Below, one piece after another: positions 12,301-27,300 of a DNA stretch of 64,000 bases. This DNA comes from Chionis minor. Taxonomy: Eukaryota; Chordata; Aves; Charadriiformes; Chionididae. The stretch spans positions 1,426,001 through 1,490,000 of the forward strand of contig VZSF01001075.1 of assembly GCA_013398295.1 (NCBI GenBank). The letters are read 5' to 3'. The translations under genes and the position numbers were made by a program. A model generated the notes under the pieces. The model was not told the origin of the DNA. It saw nothing but the letters and a program-made list of their open reading frames with translations, and ran no database searches. Each line of letters opens with the position of its first letter. Position 1 is the first letter of the stretch.

Positions 12301-15300
12301 CTATTCAATGCCAAAATACTATCATTAATTTCTGTATAATTAGTGTCTAAAAGATCATTACTCCTTTAGAGAATAATACTTGGGCAGGTAGAAGGGGGAA
12401 ATGAAAATTTTTGGGGAAAGGATCAATAGTTTTCATTCTGTAAAAACCTACTGAGAGAAGTGCAGGACCTCAGGTGTCATTCAACCATTATCACAAAAAA
12501 GTAACTTTTCTTTATAATGGTTTTCAGCTTCTAAGGGGTAATTGTAAGAACTATACATAGAACCGTGGCTTATATCATCAATATTAAATTGGAAATACAG
12601 CATAAACAAATTAAATCTATTCGTTAGAATTTGTTGTTCAGTTTCAATTTACTGAGAGATTTGACTAAAATCTCACAGAATATATTGATCCACTTAATAG
12701 CGTTTTCCATGCATTATTTACATACCCGTAATGTATTTTTGTGAGTTGACACAATATATAGATAATGAACTAAGCAAGAATATATATCAAGATAAAGAGA
12801 AAATGCCTGGGAAACCCAAGAAAAAGATATAAATATTTTACCTGGCTTTCAAAGTACTTGCAAGTTACCTAATGATATGTATTTAAAGCAAGTAAGATCT
12901 TAGCAGATTGCACTGAAATTTTTTTCATAGAATCACCTAGGTTGGAAGGGACCTTTAAGATCATCGGGTCCAGCTGTTAACCTCACACTGCCAAGTCCAC
13001 CGCAAAACCATGTTCCTAAGTACCACGTCTACACATCTTTTAAATACCACCAGGGACGGTGATTGCACCACTGCCCTGGGCAGCCTGTTCCAATGTTAGA
13101 TAACCCTTTCGGTGAAGAAATTTTTCCTAATACCCAATCTAATCCTTCCCTGGTGCAACTTGAGGCCGTTTCCTCTTGTCCTGTCACCTGTTACTTGAGA
13201 GAAGAGACTGACCCGTACCTTGCTACAACCTTCTTGGAGGTAGGGAGCAATAAAGTCTCGCCTCAGCTTCCTGTTCTCCAGGCTAAACAACTCCAGTTCC
13301 CTCAGCTGCTCCTCTTAAGATGTGCGCTCTGTGTTTCATTGCGTAGGAGCAGGAGACACAGGAAAAAAACAGAAAACTTTGAGCTATAATATAATGTTAT
13401 ATTCCTGTTTTTAAGATACACATAAACAGAATTCACTTTGAGAGAGGGAAACAAAGAAACAAAAACACCAAGAAAAAACTTCTGCTTCTGAAGATATTAT
13501 TTGCTGTGCAGCAAAATAATGCTGGACTGAGTACATTGTTTCACCAAATTTTAGGGAGGTGTTGACTGTATTCAACTGGTGCACGGAAAGATTCCTTCTT
13601 GAATTATTGAGTAAGATCCACATGAAGAAGGGAAAAATCATTTACGTTTTGCTTTAGGTAAGGGAATAACTAAAAAGTACAGTTTATGGCCTTCCATTGA
13701 GGGATACCGTAATGGTATATTACATTTGAAAACCGATGGATTTGAAGAATTGTAATGAAGTGCAGTAGTTTTCAAATTTAGACTGAGGAGATCTAGTAGA
13801 AAATACTTCTACCTGCTTACTTACAGCAGAACTACTTAGTCTTGGATCATTTACCGGGGTAAGTAACAAAGCTAACCAGTGCCTTATTCTGTTAAAAGCT
13901 GTTTCTATTCATGCTTTTCATTTCATTACATAACTTCTTTTCAAATATTTTTTTTCCCTCTTGAAGAATGGATCCCTACAGAAGAGTCAGTACATGCTTT
14001 ATTTTTGTAATAGAGTTAAATTCTTCTTTCCATGCATGTAGATGCCTAGGTAATCTTGTTGCTTCTAGCAGCAGCGCTACATCATCTTCATTTCTGTTTT
14101 TCTGATGTACTTTCATGTCCACGAACAATGGACTGGGAGGGACCGAACAGTACATGCAAAAAAAGAACGGATGTGACTCTTTAGTTTTCAGTCAATAAAT
14201 AACATTGAATATCACACATGAGCTGGGATCAGAAACTGTGAATCTGATGGCCTCATGCAGAGACATCATGCAAGATCATAATCCTGAAGCATTTAAAATT
14301 GTAATTTTGTAGTTAAACTATTTTGAAAAATATACATAATGAAAAACTGTAGGTTTGTGTAGAAAAACATGTATGTAGCAGTTAATAATCTATTCAGATG
14401 AATCAGATTTAGTGTCAGTAATTAAAGTTTTATTCCTTTTAAGCATGATTTTTTAAAAATTTGGGGTTTTATTTATTACGTTGTTGTGAGTGTCATATGA
14501 TAAAGCATTAAGGTGTGTCAGCTTTCTGAAGTGAAAAGATGTATTAGATTCAGTCTACTGATGCAAATGCCTCTCAGCGATAAACACCTAATATTACTTC
14601 CAGATTGTTTACTATTTCAGATAATGTCTGGTATTACAAAAGCAATTAAGACTCAAGAGACAAATGTGTTTTATGGAAATGAAAGAAAAATTCGAAAGTC
14701 TTTTTAATGATTCTTTAGAAACTAAAACGATTACAGATCATTCTTTTCTCAAGGTCATAGATACAAATAGAATTCAGGCTTCTGTAAATTGAATATTCTT
14801 CTCCAGAAATGCCAGTCACTAGTGGTTTATACAATAAAGATGGGCATCACTGTGAAACAATAGTAGTCACATTTTCTTGACTTCCTGATGCTTTTCAACT
14901 TGACCCAGGATTCCAGGTAATTTCAGCTTTCATGTTAATGCTGCAGGAAAAAAAACCAAAATATATTTACATTCATATTTACATTATCTTTAAAGGACAA
15001 TGGAAAAAGAAAACAATTTTTCTATACTTCCTGGTAGACAAAAGGATTACTAAAACAGGAGGAATAATTATGAATACCGATTCCTTCAATGTATTAGCAC
15101 CATCCATTTTGTATGCAGAGGAGCAAGAAAATAGATTTTACAATTTCAATACATGAGGGTTTTTTCTTCCTTGTATATCTTAAATGTAAGTGACTTCTTG
15201 TTTTTTACATTCTAAAAGAAATGATTTAAAGTTCTTTGTACTCAGAAAAAAATACTCAGTATCAAATTGTGTCTTGCGAGATAGAGCTATCTCTATTAAA

Positions 15301-18300
15301 AATCAAGACAGGTACTATAAAAAAAGTGTCTGATTGCTTTCTTAGCAATTGCATTGTTTTCTTTCTGGTTTGAGAAAATTGTCTTGAGATTGGATTTCCC
15401 CTTACTCCCCTATACAGTAGCATGCAATATAAAGTAATTTTTTTGTTTCAAATACTTTTCTTTTTTTGGTGCTATGAAGGTTTATTACATAACACAGAAG
15501 CATTTCACTTTCAGAGCACAAAAAAGGTGCCTACCTTCTGGGCTTACACAAAACTTTTAGTAGGGAATTGCCCACGTAATTAACACATTTTTTACTCAGG
15601 TAATGGGACATCTAATTTCTTAACATTAAAAAAAAAAAGACAACAAAGTCTGTGTTCATTGTGTTACGACCCACAGTATATTAGCACTGAGTATTTTCAG
15701 CTTGCTGAGGAAACAACAAAAAACATTACTTTTTTTTTTTGCATTTATGACTCTCAGGATGAGTAGTAAGAACATCTGTTCCAGCTACGGCTTCTCAGGA
15801 TTTTGAGAACTCACATTGTCCTTAGTGCCTGTTGAAAGTGTGGAGCGTCTATGCACTTCAGTGTTCAGTCAGTTTGGTTAATTAAGTTTTAAGAAACAGG
15901 ACCAACCTCTGCAATTAGCTTAAAAGAAGATTGGGGTGTGGGAATCCATTTATTCATCTGCTCAATTTTAAATGTGAAGGGCAGTGATTTAAATTTTGCA
16001 ATAAAAAAATCTCATTAAGAACCTATATTGCAAGGACCTTCTTGATCTGGTAGCTGAGATAAAAGTTCATGGTATGTAACACTATTTGAGCAACTTCTCA
16101 TACACCTTGTTATAATTAAGATAAATTACGTTAAGAAACAGTGCTATCTGTTCACTTGCTGCAAGTTGCTCATCAGAGTGAGGAAAAAGAGATTTTATCT
16201 TTTATTAATTGGTAACTAAAAAGGAAGAGTGTAATCCTGGTTATGAATTGGGATGTCAAAAATGTTTATGGTTTAAAACTGAAAAATTTTTAGAATGACC
16301 TTTGGCATTGTGCTTGAAAGACAGAATTACAGGCTGTAACAACTGTGAGCACTGTTTATTGTTTCAGCAATATCACAAACTATGAAACAGAATTAATGAA
16401 GAATAGTGTCTAATTACCATAGTTCATCATCCTGTATAAGAAAGTCTCCTCTTTTTTGATAATGGGGTAACATGGTACCTCACACCTTAATATGGCAATT
16501 TAATACAGGGAAGTGTATATATAATGTGATACACAACTTATTCTGAGCTACTGTAGCAGATGGTTATTTTCTGTTTAAGAACTGCACTAAGCAACTTCTA
16601 CATTAGTACTACAAACCACATAACCATACGATAAAAATGAAATGCCATAATGGAAGTAACTTAATGAAAGTTATTTATTGGAATTTCCCCTAGTCCTGCC
16701 TCCCTTATTCCAGCATACCTGCTTATATTTAGTACATATCTTTGCCTTTTTCTCCAATCATTTTGTACTTTGTATAGTATCCACCTCATAGAATAGACAG
16801 ATTGTCTTTAATCAGAAAGTGTAAAGTTAAATAAACTTTTACCTTTATAAGCTAAATAAAAAGGTTCGTTTTTAGCTGTGTTTTGGCCTTCGGTGCCAAT
16901 TTGCAGTTGGCATTGTTGTGTAGTGTTGAAAGATGTGTAGAGCTGTGAGTGCTGCTTCTTAGCCCTGTTATAAAGAGTAAGTCTTAAATGTTATGTAAAT
17001 AATTTCAATTTTGAATGAAAAGGAAGATAGTAATAAAGCTGATTCAGTGACAGGTAATTATAGTATCCTTTGTACGTTTCTCAAGGGAACCTGGTCCTTA
17101 AGTGCTTTTGCAGCCCATGTAATCAGTATCTTGGATACTGTTATATAATGAGACCTTTGCAAAGTGTTACTCACTTTAGGCCATCACTGTCATCACTGAA
17201 AATGTTCCTGTTACATACAGGGATGTATACATACCTTTTTTTTCTTCCTTTTTTTTAGTACTAAGCCCCCAAGGCCTACACTTCTGCTTATTACTACAAA
17301 ATAAAAGTACTTACTAAGCTTTCTGAAATCACTCTGTACAGACTGCTTCCAGCTGATATGTAGAAATTTATTTTGAATTACTTCAACTGTGCTTTGGAAT
17401 AATAGCGTGAGTTCTCAAAGTCAGGAAGGTAACAGAGGTGGTGTTTCTATGTGTATGCTCTTACAAAGAATGTTGTTAGTGCTAGCAGATAGTTAACCAG
17501 GTCTCAAGTATAACTTCTTACTTTTCTGTGTGCCTTTCTGTGACATTCCATCAGCGGTCAATTACAGTGTATGAAAAGATCAAATGGAGATAATTAATGA
17601 ATTCCTTGTCAGTGGATTAGTTCTATAAAGTGAATATTCTAGTACTTTCTTGTTGCGTATTAAGCTGTTTACTGCCTTGGGTATTCATTATGGATCAGTA
17701 CAGCAACTTTGCTTTCTGACACCAGCATGCTTAGGCTTCAAGGTTTCAGCTACTTCCCATTTCCTACTAGACCTTTATATTTTTCTATCTTGTATACGGT
17801 GGAAAGGAATTGCTAAACAAAAAAAGCTGTACTAAAACCCACTCTCAAGTGAAGTTATTAAGGGATTGATGAAGTGTGTGTGCAGGTAGCCTACACTGGT
17901 TGGTGGTACTAACAAGACTTACGATTTTTAAAACTTTTTTGAAAGAGATGAAGGTAAAGCAGAGGTTCTCTCTAACTGTAACGTAGATAAAACTTACAGC
18001 AGTTCAGGTTAAATGCATTTTTAAATTTTTTAGAGACTTGAACATCTTGTGTGATGGGTATCATTTGCTTTGATAAAGACACAAATTTAAGCTCAGGTGA
18101 GGGCGGCTTTCTGTTTGAGAAGTACTTAGAATACGGTTTAAAATGTCACTGAATGGCATAATTGGAACCCTTCTAAAGCCTTTAATACTGTATGTGCAAA
18201 CTTGACCTTTACGTGGCATATAAAGATGGAGTAAAGAAACCTCAAACCATAAAGTAAAACAAACAAAAACTGTGTAAAGCTATATTAAAGGAATTCACAC

Positions 18301-21300
18301 TAAAGTAGTTTCTTCTCTATTTTAATTTTTTCTACATAGTATCAGTGCTTTCTAAAAACATGTCAATACTCTCCAAACAATGAGCAAATTAAAACATAAT
18401 AAAGCTATCTGTGAGAAAATTGTTTCAGTCAAATAATGTAAATTTGGAAGATAGGAATATTTTATGAGCACTTTAAAAGAAGCGTGAATTAATCTTTTAA
18501 AATTAGACCAGTACTACATTAAGACAGTTTTATGCACAATTGTAAACACTAAGAGGTACTTCAGGACACAGTATGTCATCAAAGGATTTCTCTGTCCCAT
18601 CATGAGAATCAAAAAATGTTTTGAATATGTTCAGGCGCACTGACAGTTCTAGAATAGAACTCCAGAAGTTATAAAAAAGAAAATCTTTAATTGAATATGA
18701 CCATGCACCATATGCTACAGGAATAGCTACAAATACTGGCAATATTTTCCTTCCTGAAGACTTTCAGTGTAAAAGCTGTGGTTACGGACTAAGAGGTGGA
18801 AAGATTGTATAAAAAAATGGGGAAAACAACTGAAGAAATTCAAGGCATTATTATGCGGTCCATATGAAAGGTTTAAGAGACTCTGGCCTTATGTAGCAAA
18901 GGTGACTTTTGTTTATGTTAATCTGTTCTTCCAGAAAAGATAAACCTCGTTAACATTTTAGATCTGTTATTCTTGGAAAAAGTAAATGTGTGTATGCAGC
19001 AGGGAAGATTTTAGTGTACTGTCTTTAGTAAACTAAACCTAACTAATACTAACGTGGAGCGTATGAAGGTGTAACCACTACTAAATTATTCTGGAAATGG
19101 AAGTCTGTGTCACTCAGCTCCTTAAAAGGTTTGCCTTTAACGCTTATTAAAAGCCAGATGGCAATTTACAATAGAGGAATAGATGTTAAAATTATTAATT
19201 ATGACCGATTTTAGTATTTGCAGATGTAATAGTACCACTGTTTTATTATTTGGTTATCTTACACCATGAGGGAAAATTTTTTTGCCAGATTTTTATAACC
19301 GTGAAATACAATCTGTTACTATAGTGAAAACCCTTTAAGATTGAAACCAGATGGAATTAGATGATAACTAGAAGGTTATTTTAGTCTTCTTTAAAAACAT
19401 ATACTGCTCATTCTTATTTCGTATAACTTTGTGATTTTGGTTTTTGCTCATTCATTTAAATCCTCCAAATCATCAGTCCTAATTTATCAGCAGTCCTGGC
19501 TAACTGGGGAGGTCCCAGCTCATTGGAGCGAACGGCTCATCCACAAGAAGGACTGGAAGGAGGATCTGGGGAGCTGTGGGCGTATCAGTCTGACCTCGGT
19601 GCCAGGTAAAGTTACGGACCAGAGCATCCTGAGTGCCATCACATGGTGCGTGCAGCACAACCAGGCCGGCAGCCCCAGTTAGCGTGGGTTCCTGCTTGAC
19701 AAACCTGATCTCCTTCTGTGACAAGGTGACCCACTCGGTGGATGAGGGAAAGGCTGTGGACGTTGCCTACCTAGTAAAGCATAGTCGCCCTTCGCTCTCT
19801 CCTATTGCACATCCTCTTCCTACTGCACATCACCATCATTCCCTTTGGGGTTTTTACAGGCGACTAGGTCTGTTACACTGGCTTGGAAGTGCTACACTGT
19901 TGTCTTCCTTGCACCTTCATCACATTCTTCATAGTGTAAACCTGTTTCACAAATTCAGGTGATCTTTCACGTGATTGCTTTGTCTTTGGAAGTCTTGTAT
20001 TAGTGGTTACTCTCTTGCAACAGACGAAGTATGTTTATTCTCTACTGTCTCCTTTTCAGCACGTTGTCTGTAAATGCTGAATTGTCTGAATTCAATGCTT
20101 ATTTCCAGGCATGTTTTTCATATGGGGTCTTCCCTTTTCAGGTTATTTAGTTGTTTATGCTCTCATTTTATATAGAAAAAAGGATGTTAGAATAAATGGT
20201 CAGTTTATTTTAATGCTCTACATCAAAGAACTGATAATCACCTTTTTTAGTGCCATGGAGTTACATGTGAAACACACTTTACAATTTACAATGGTAAGCA
20301 ACTATTTACTTATTATTTACATTAGTCATGAATTGTAGCAGGCATATTCTCTATCTCCTCTAGTACAAAGCTGTTATATTATGAAATGTGGGTTCCATGG
20401 TTTTGGACATTTGTTTGTGGTTTGAGGCTTTTTGTAACATCAATTCACTGTATTTTCAACTTATTTGCAAATCAGTTCTTTCCTTTTCTACTGATCAGCA
20501 TATTTCAATATAGCTTCAATCAGACCCATGCTGGAATCCTTCCAGAAATGTTGGTTAATATATTTTGGCAAGATAACGGAATTTTTTTTCTATTACAACT
20601 AACACCGGGGGGAGGAGGGGGGGAAAGTTTTTTACATATTATTCAGCAATGATTAATCTAGTGTTGAATAATAATTTTTAATTTCAATTTCTTGAATATA
20701 TTTATTAATTTACCTCCTGCTAATATGCTGCTTTAGATGCCACTATTTTGAATTTATTTCTGTACTTAAGTATCATTTGCATAATGGCATTAAGAGGTCC
20801 ACTCATGAGTATTTGGTAGTGGTATGTTGGACAGAGGGGATAGGTTGTAATTAGTGGCATCTGACCTTCAACTTCATTAATATGCAAATAGAAATACTCC
20901 AGGGTACAAATGCATGGTGCTGTTAAGAGTTACTGCTGTGTGTATCAGATTTTTCAGTCATGGATGCTTGTTTCTTATATATTTATTTTATAGAATTACT
21001 TACCCTCATAGAGATGTATATATGAAATGTACATGTTGTCAGGCAAAGTTATGTTTATACTCCCTGTAGCTAAAAGGAGGAAGGTAAATAAACACAGCAT
21101 GGACATAGATAATTCTTTTTGTTTCTTCTTACTTGTTTCTTCTTTCCATGAGATCCAGATATATCTAAAGCGTATTCAAAAGTAGGGAAGTCAAAGGTAT
21201 TACAAATTTTGTTATTGAACTATTGTGACAGAAATTCTACCAAAGCTTTATAAAAGAAAGGTAAGCAACATATCTGATTGTTTTGTTCAGTTTCCCCAGG

Positions 21301-24300
21301 AGCAGCTCAATTGACAGAAAGGATTCAAAAATACTTTCTCAGCTCTGCTTTCAGGATTTCTGTTCTGCATTCCCCTATGCACTGCAGGTAGATAAGCCAC
21401 ATATCTGAAGATGTGTCTTAATTTAGCTGATTTGAGTTAATCTTGTATATTTCAAAACGTATTTAGTTTTGATCCTCAATTTATTTGAGTAATGTTATGC
21501 ATGGAAGATGTGAGGAGGACCCCGTCCCCAGATAATATATATGGAGAGTAAGAATCTCAATCTAGACTTCAAGCCATTTTCTAATCTGGTGGGACAGTAG
21601 ACTCCTGAAAAAAAAAAAAAATCGAGCTTTTACTGCAGTCTAATTAATGAACAGGTATTACCATGAAATCACCAACCAAGTGACTTTTGACTCCAAAATG
21701 ACTAACTGGATTTCCTGAACCTGACAACATCGTTTCTGTATTTTAAATGCAGTCATGCTGACCCTAAAGAAACCACAATGATGCCGGGATTTCAGGTGCT
21801 AAGCTCCGCTTACTGGATTGCAGTAGACAATAGCTCTGCTTTATTAAAGGAACTAATAATACACACTTGTACTTGATATGATGTCTTGCAAATAAACTTA
21901 AATGAGCTAAGACTTTGAATTTTGAAGGCCTGATTCCATATTCATAATACATGAAGTAGCCTACACATGCAATGAATATTAGCTTATTGTGTTTGAATAA
22001 TGAAGTTTTGCTTCTTTCTTAGTAGATGTAATCGTAAAGAAAAAAATTTCAGTAGAAAATAATGTTCAGAGGTTCAAAGTCAGATATGCATATACCATGT
22101 GCTCATTGGCCACTTGTGTTTAAAAACACTGTCTTTTTGACAGTGGTGGGAAGAATTTAAATGAATCAGCTAAGGTAATGTGCTAAGTATTTTATTTTTC
22201 CTCAAAGCAAGTTTCTTCACTGTTTAGCTTATTTATTTTTCAGGCAGCCTCCTACTTTGTGAAGACAGGTTTTCCTCCCTTGCAGATCCTTTATGGGGTA
22301 GGACACAATGTGAAGTCAGAACTTAAACACCAAAACTAAGTGGAATATATATGTAAACAAAGCTCATTCCCACAGACACTCTCCCTCTCAGAAAACCTAG
22401 CCAACTCTTAAGCCCTATGCATGTAAAGCAAGCTTATCTTTCAAGAAGCTGGAGTTTGGAGTATATGATTACAAACAGATTTTCATTCTTGTATGACTAA
22501 TTAGGGTATGTGAGACAGATGGCAATGTGTGAATTTGTACAGCATTAAGGGATATAAGGATGCTCTTAACATGTAATTTAATTAGAGCCTAACATGTAAT
22601 TTAATTAGAGCTAGCATTATTTTTACTCAAATAAAAGGAAAGTTCTGAATCTCTTATCTAATTCGTTGCTTCCCCTCTGCTACTCAAACTGCTAATAAAA
22701 AAAATCACGGACTTTTTTTCTTTAGTGTCATTGTTTCAACAATTAGATATATACCATCAGGGATAAATATTGTGGTGCTTTTAAATATTTTGAATGGTCC
22801 TCCTATCCTTTCTGTCTGTCCAAGTAGAGAAACTGACCACTATCCAGATGAGCAGGACAACTTTGAAATGCTGTTTAGGAAAGGGAGTGGGGAAGGGGAG
22901 GTGTTTTTCTGCTTTTCATTCTCTTGCTTCGTTAGGACTGCAAATATCAACCAAGTGCCATTCCCTTCCAAGTTACTTGTTTGAGTGCCCTTTAGTTCTA
23001 GGGTAAATTGAAAAAATTCGCTGTAACCTGGCTCTTTTTAAGCAAGTGGTGGCTGAATTAGAATTGGCTGGATTTCTGTCAGTGATTTTTGAATATTTTT
23101 CTTTCTGTAAGATGTATGCCTTTATGTTAGCATAATTCTTACTAGTGACTCTTACTAATAATTTACACTTTAGGATAATCAGATTCTTGTGTCAGGTTTT
23201 TAAGTACACTAGTAAATCCTACAAAAGTGTAAGAAGACAAAGATCATGGAAAGGAAACAGAATATTTCAGAGAGGAAAAAAAGCTATTGGCATACAAAAC
23301 TGGTTGTCCAACATGTTCTACTGTACTTTGCAAAATGATGGAAGTATTTGATAATTTCTGGGATTTTATCACAAAGGCAAAGTCTGTATTAACATTTTTA
23401 CAACATTTTGAGTTGTAATACATGCCCAGTGTTTGGCAAAGTTAGTCACCTTCATAATCAGTCAAATAAAATGTTTGTGAAAGAAAAGCAGTATGAATGG
23501 GGAGCAGGATTTGGGTATGTTCTCCTTGGTAGAAGTAAAACATGTAGCATGGATAAGGTTTCCTGATACTCTACAGTCTTAAGCAGTTGAGAGTTCAGGC
23601 CAGCTCTCTTTCTTCTGGAGATCAAAAACTGGTGTCAGGAACTAAATATCGTAGGTCTGTATTGCTCAGATCACCCAGAATGTAAAAAATCAAAAATGAA
23701 GTTTGTGGTTTGGTTTGGGGTATCCCCTGCCCCGCTTCCCCCCTGGTTTCAGTAAATGTTTGTCTCCAAAGAGCATGCCTGAATTTAAGAGCTGCGAAAT
23801 GTTCTGTGGTAGTGGTCCCTCAGCTCTGTAGCAGAACTTGCTGTTTCTGAAAGAGATAATATGATGTGTTTATCTCTCACAACTGTATGACACTAAGTCA
23901 TTTCTTTTTCTTCAAGCATTCAGGTGCTATATTCTACAAGGAGTTTTTCAGTGGTTTCAAGCATTAAGATGACTTTTAAAAAAGTTTAAAAAAATTTAAT
24001 GACAAGATACCACCTTTAAGGTAAAATTCACCTAGATGAGTTCAAAATAAAACATACAACCTTCAGTAGTCTTCAAGAGTAATAACTTGTATTAGTGCTG
24101 TTAAAAAAAAATACTTTTAAGAGTTTCTTTACAGTATATAAGCAATAGTTTAAAGGATCAGCCAATTTTTTTTTTACCCTCTATCATCCTGTACTGCACA
24201 GAAACTGCCCTCTATCAGAAATACCTTCTGGAACTATACCTTACAAATAAAATTTAATAGTATGTATATCTAGTTCTTGTATGATGTCTTCCGTATAGCG

Positions 24301-27300
24301 TGTTGCAGAGTACTCAAAGACACTCTTTCAGGATACATAAGTAAAATTGTGAAGGCTTAAGTGGAATGGGAAAATTGTTTTAGGAGTACTTAATGCGCGG
24401 CATGCATTCTAATGCAGTACCTTGACTGTTCCAAGGTCTTGCAGAAATGAGGATTGAGCATTGCCTTGAAAGATGTACTGTCTGTATACCACATTATGAA
24501 AGAATCTTTCAGAATGTTTGTTTTACTCAGTAAACAATACAGTTTAATAATCCCACCTGTATGTGCATTAAACAAGAAGACACTTCCTATACTACATGGC
24601 CATCCTTCAAAGTTTCATGTCCCTTGGGTATTTTAGCTCTTGAGAATTTCTTTAAATGTTGTAGCAGTGTCAAAAATGTTTTGGTTTTTTGATTTTGAAT
24701 TACTTTGGTTTTAGAGGGTTAAATGACATGTTCACATTCATTGCAGGCTTGTATATCAAGCACCTAAATAAATCCCATTGCCAAAGCTCTCCCTTATCTG
24801 CATGTGCAGCAGTCACAGTAAGGTCTTTTGGATCAATAAGCATCTTTCCACTCGAAGCACTCCTCTCCCAAGTGGGTACAGTTAGCAATCTCGCAGTCAC
24901 TTAACAATCTATTACTGCTGTGTAGTTGTACTCACTTCAGCCTGACAAAGCAAAGCTTAGAAGGTAAGCAAGAAACTGCACAGCTAGAGGATGATCATGT
25001 GTCTGCTGTTTAGAACCAAAATTATTAGCATTTTGGGCTTCCTGCTTATCTTGCTGTTGCCTTTGGCATGATCAGAAAAGGTGTATTTAATTGTTATTCA
25101 ATGCAGTAGAATAACTGCGCCTGCTCTTCCGGGCAGTATTAGAACCATGTAGTAGACAAGCAGTGTTTGACCTCTCTCTGCTGTGAAGGGATAGGCAGAC
25201 CAGTAATGGGCTGTATCTGGGTTTTCCTTGTTGGATTTTTTTTTTTTTTGGCGGGGGGGGGAAGGGGAGGGGCAGAGAGAAAGAATTTAATCAGTAGCTG
25301 TAGTTCAAATTAGTTTTAAATTAAACAGGTGCAAGGTGGTGCGATGAGAAAGGTGAAGCTTTAAAAAAAAGTCCCACATTCCTGCTCATAAATTCTTTGT
25401 TTGAAATTCTGAAGGCTGTGTGACATCCAACTGCCTGCATCACTGAGGAGCAGGAACGAACCATAGCGGTGCCTGGGGTTTTTTCCTGACATCTCACCCA
25501 CCCCCTTCTTCAGACTGTTTTGCCTTCTTTATGGAATTACTAATATAGAAGTGCTAAGATGGGACAATTATCTTTAGCAACTGGTTGTAGTTTAGAGGAT
25601 GTACTATTAAATGGCATGTCTATTGGAAATTCCTGGAGCAGTTACGTAGCCAAGATCTATAATTAAAACTAAAATAGTAATGGAAGGGTCTGATGGACTA
25701 ATTAAAATGGCAGATACTAGGAACTGATTAGATGGAGACAAAGTTTCTTTACACATACCAGAAGAGATACCTTTTGGATTAAAGTATTTTGATGTCTCAT
25801 GATCAGAAACTCTTCTAGACACAATTTATACCTGAAACATTTTTATACAGTTAAAGTAATGGTATTTGATTAATTCTTTTTTTTTTTTACTCTCACCTAC
25901 AAAACAGAAATGAAACTGGATAATCTGTGGTGAATAGTTCTCATGAAATCCAGTTCCCTAACTGGCTGGGTGAGCTTTCATTTCCAAGCTTCTCTGGTTT
26001 TCACTTATATGAAAGCCAATTATTTGGAAGTTATGCTGGGGAAATGGAATGTCTGCAAGATCAGAGACTATATTTTCAATGCAATTACTTCATGCTTCAT
26101 TGCATAAAGGATATACCGATTTCCTTAAGACTTTTTCCATCCTTTGATACCAACTATCCATTTCTACAGTTACACAGAATATGAAAATGCAGAGCAAAGC
26201 TGAAACTGTCATCTGCATGACGCTTTATTTCCAGAAAACTTTTGTATTTTATACGTGCTTTTTTTTTAATTTAACCTTGCACACATCAAACCCAAAGAAT
26301 TGCAAAATTAGTGTAAGAAACTGCTAAGAGTCACAGTTAAAATCTAGAGTGTATAATTATTCTGAATATTTAATTCTTTTGAACAATATGCTTCAGAAGA
26401 ACCATTATGATGCTGAATTCCCCAACATTATCTATTATTTACAGAAGTGGCTATTCACGCCAATGTAACCTCTGGCATGATAAATGAGTTAGTAAATCCA
26501 AAGCATATGTGCCCTTTTGGTAGCAGATGGCAGGCTGGTGTCAATTGAGACACTCTCTGAATTCTCTAGTGGTCTTTACAAAGTTCAGAATTATTGAAGA
26601 CACTATTGTAGCATTTCTTTTTCAGAAAAGTTCAATAAATATAATAAAACATAAACATGCAAGTAGAAACACATTTTTATGTTGGTTTTTTTACATGGAG
26701 AATGGATTCCTGTTTTTTTTCAAGTCAATAGTCAATCCCAGTTGCCTTCAGTTTTACCAAGATTTCATTGAAGGGATGTGCACTGATGAAAACGTAAAAG
26801 TGCATAGATAATATTTCTCACAAACATACACTTTGCATCTTCTGGAATTAGGAACTGGCCATGCTTTTCTTGGTGCATTGTATTATGAATGTTCCTCCTT
26901 TGTGTGTATCTACAAATACCTGTTCCGATTTTATTATTCTGCTTTAAGTCCAGGTTATCTTTGTTCACATAGAATTTTACGGGGCTCCACTAGGAATCAC
27001 TGCTATCATCAAATCTCACACCACCTTCGCTTATTTCACAGATGGTATTGTTGGCCTAATGTGGCATATTCGAGAATGATGAGTTTATATTTAGAAAAAG
27101 CATTATGTGTTTTATTTGTTAAACATTTAATGCGTTTAAAATAAAGAGTCTGTTAAAAATTAAAAAGTAGCATTTTAAAGATTCTGAATGTATTTGGAAT
27201 TCTTATTTTTGAAGTATTTTTGATTCCATAAAGAGAAACAAAGCATTGTTTTAGAACTACTTAAAATGATTTTCTGTGTCTGTTTTCATCTTATGGCACT

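Larger units (their letters stand above)
1458..24746. other. Introns of the 5' half of the gene
   Basis: Outside the exon candidates and repeats listed separately, the sequence is unremarkable AT-rich intron. The introns 7293-13826 (about 6.5 kb) and 13859-21231 (about 7.4 kb) are long enough to hide further small exons that I could not confirm. Short A, T and TA-rich runs occur throughout (for example around 4090-4110). Confidence 0.5.

Noticed and set aside
12928..13389. Open frames of 64-108 codons inside the CR1 copy
   Set aside because: They lie in the CR1 3' region read on either strand and do not encode a CR1 protein.
25251..25272. G-rich tract considered as a telomere-like or regulatory repeat
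   Set aside because: The units are irregular, not TTAGGG; it is best described as a simple G-rich tract.
25505..25540. Excellent acceptor (CACCCCCTTCTTCAG) followed by an open frame [14 protein letters not shown]
   Set aside because: No usable donor in the required phase before the stop; it may be a decoy site.
26453..26472. Candidate 20-nt exon after CTATTATTTACAG
   Set aside because: Its phase fits, but the split codon with the next exon would be TAA.
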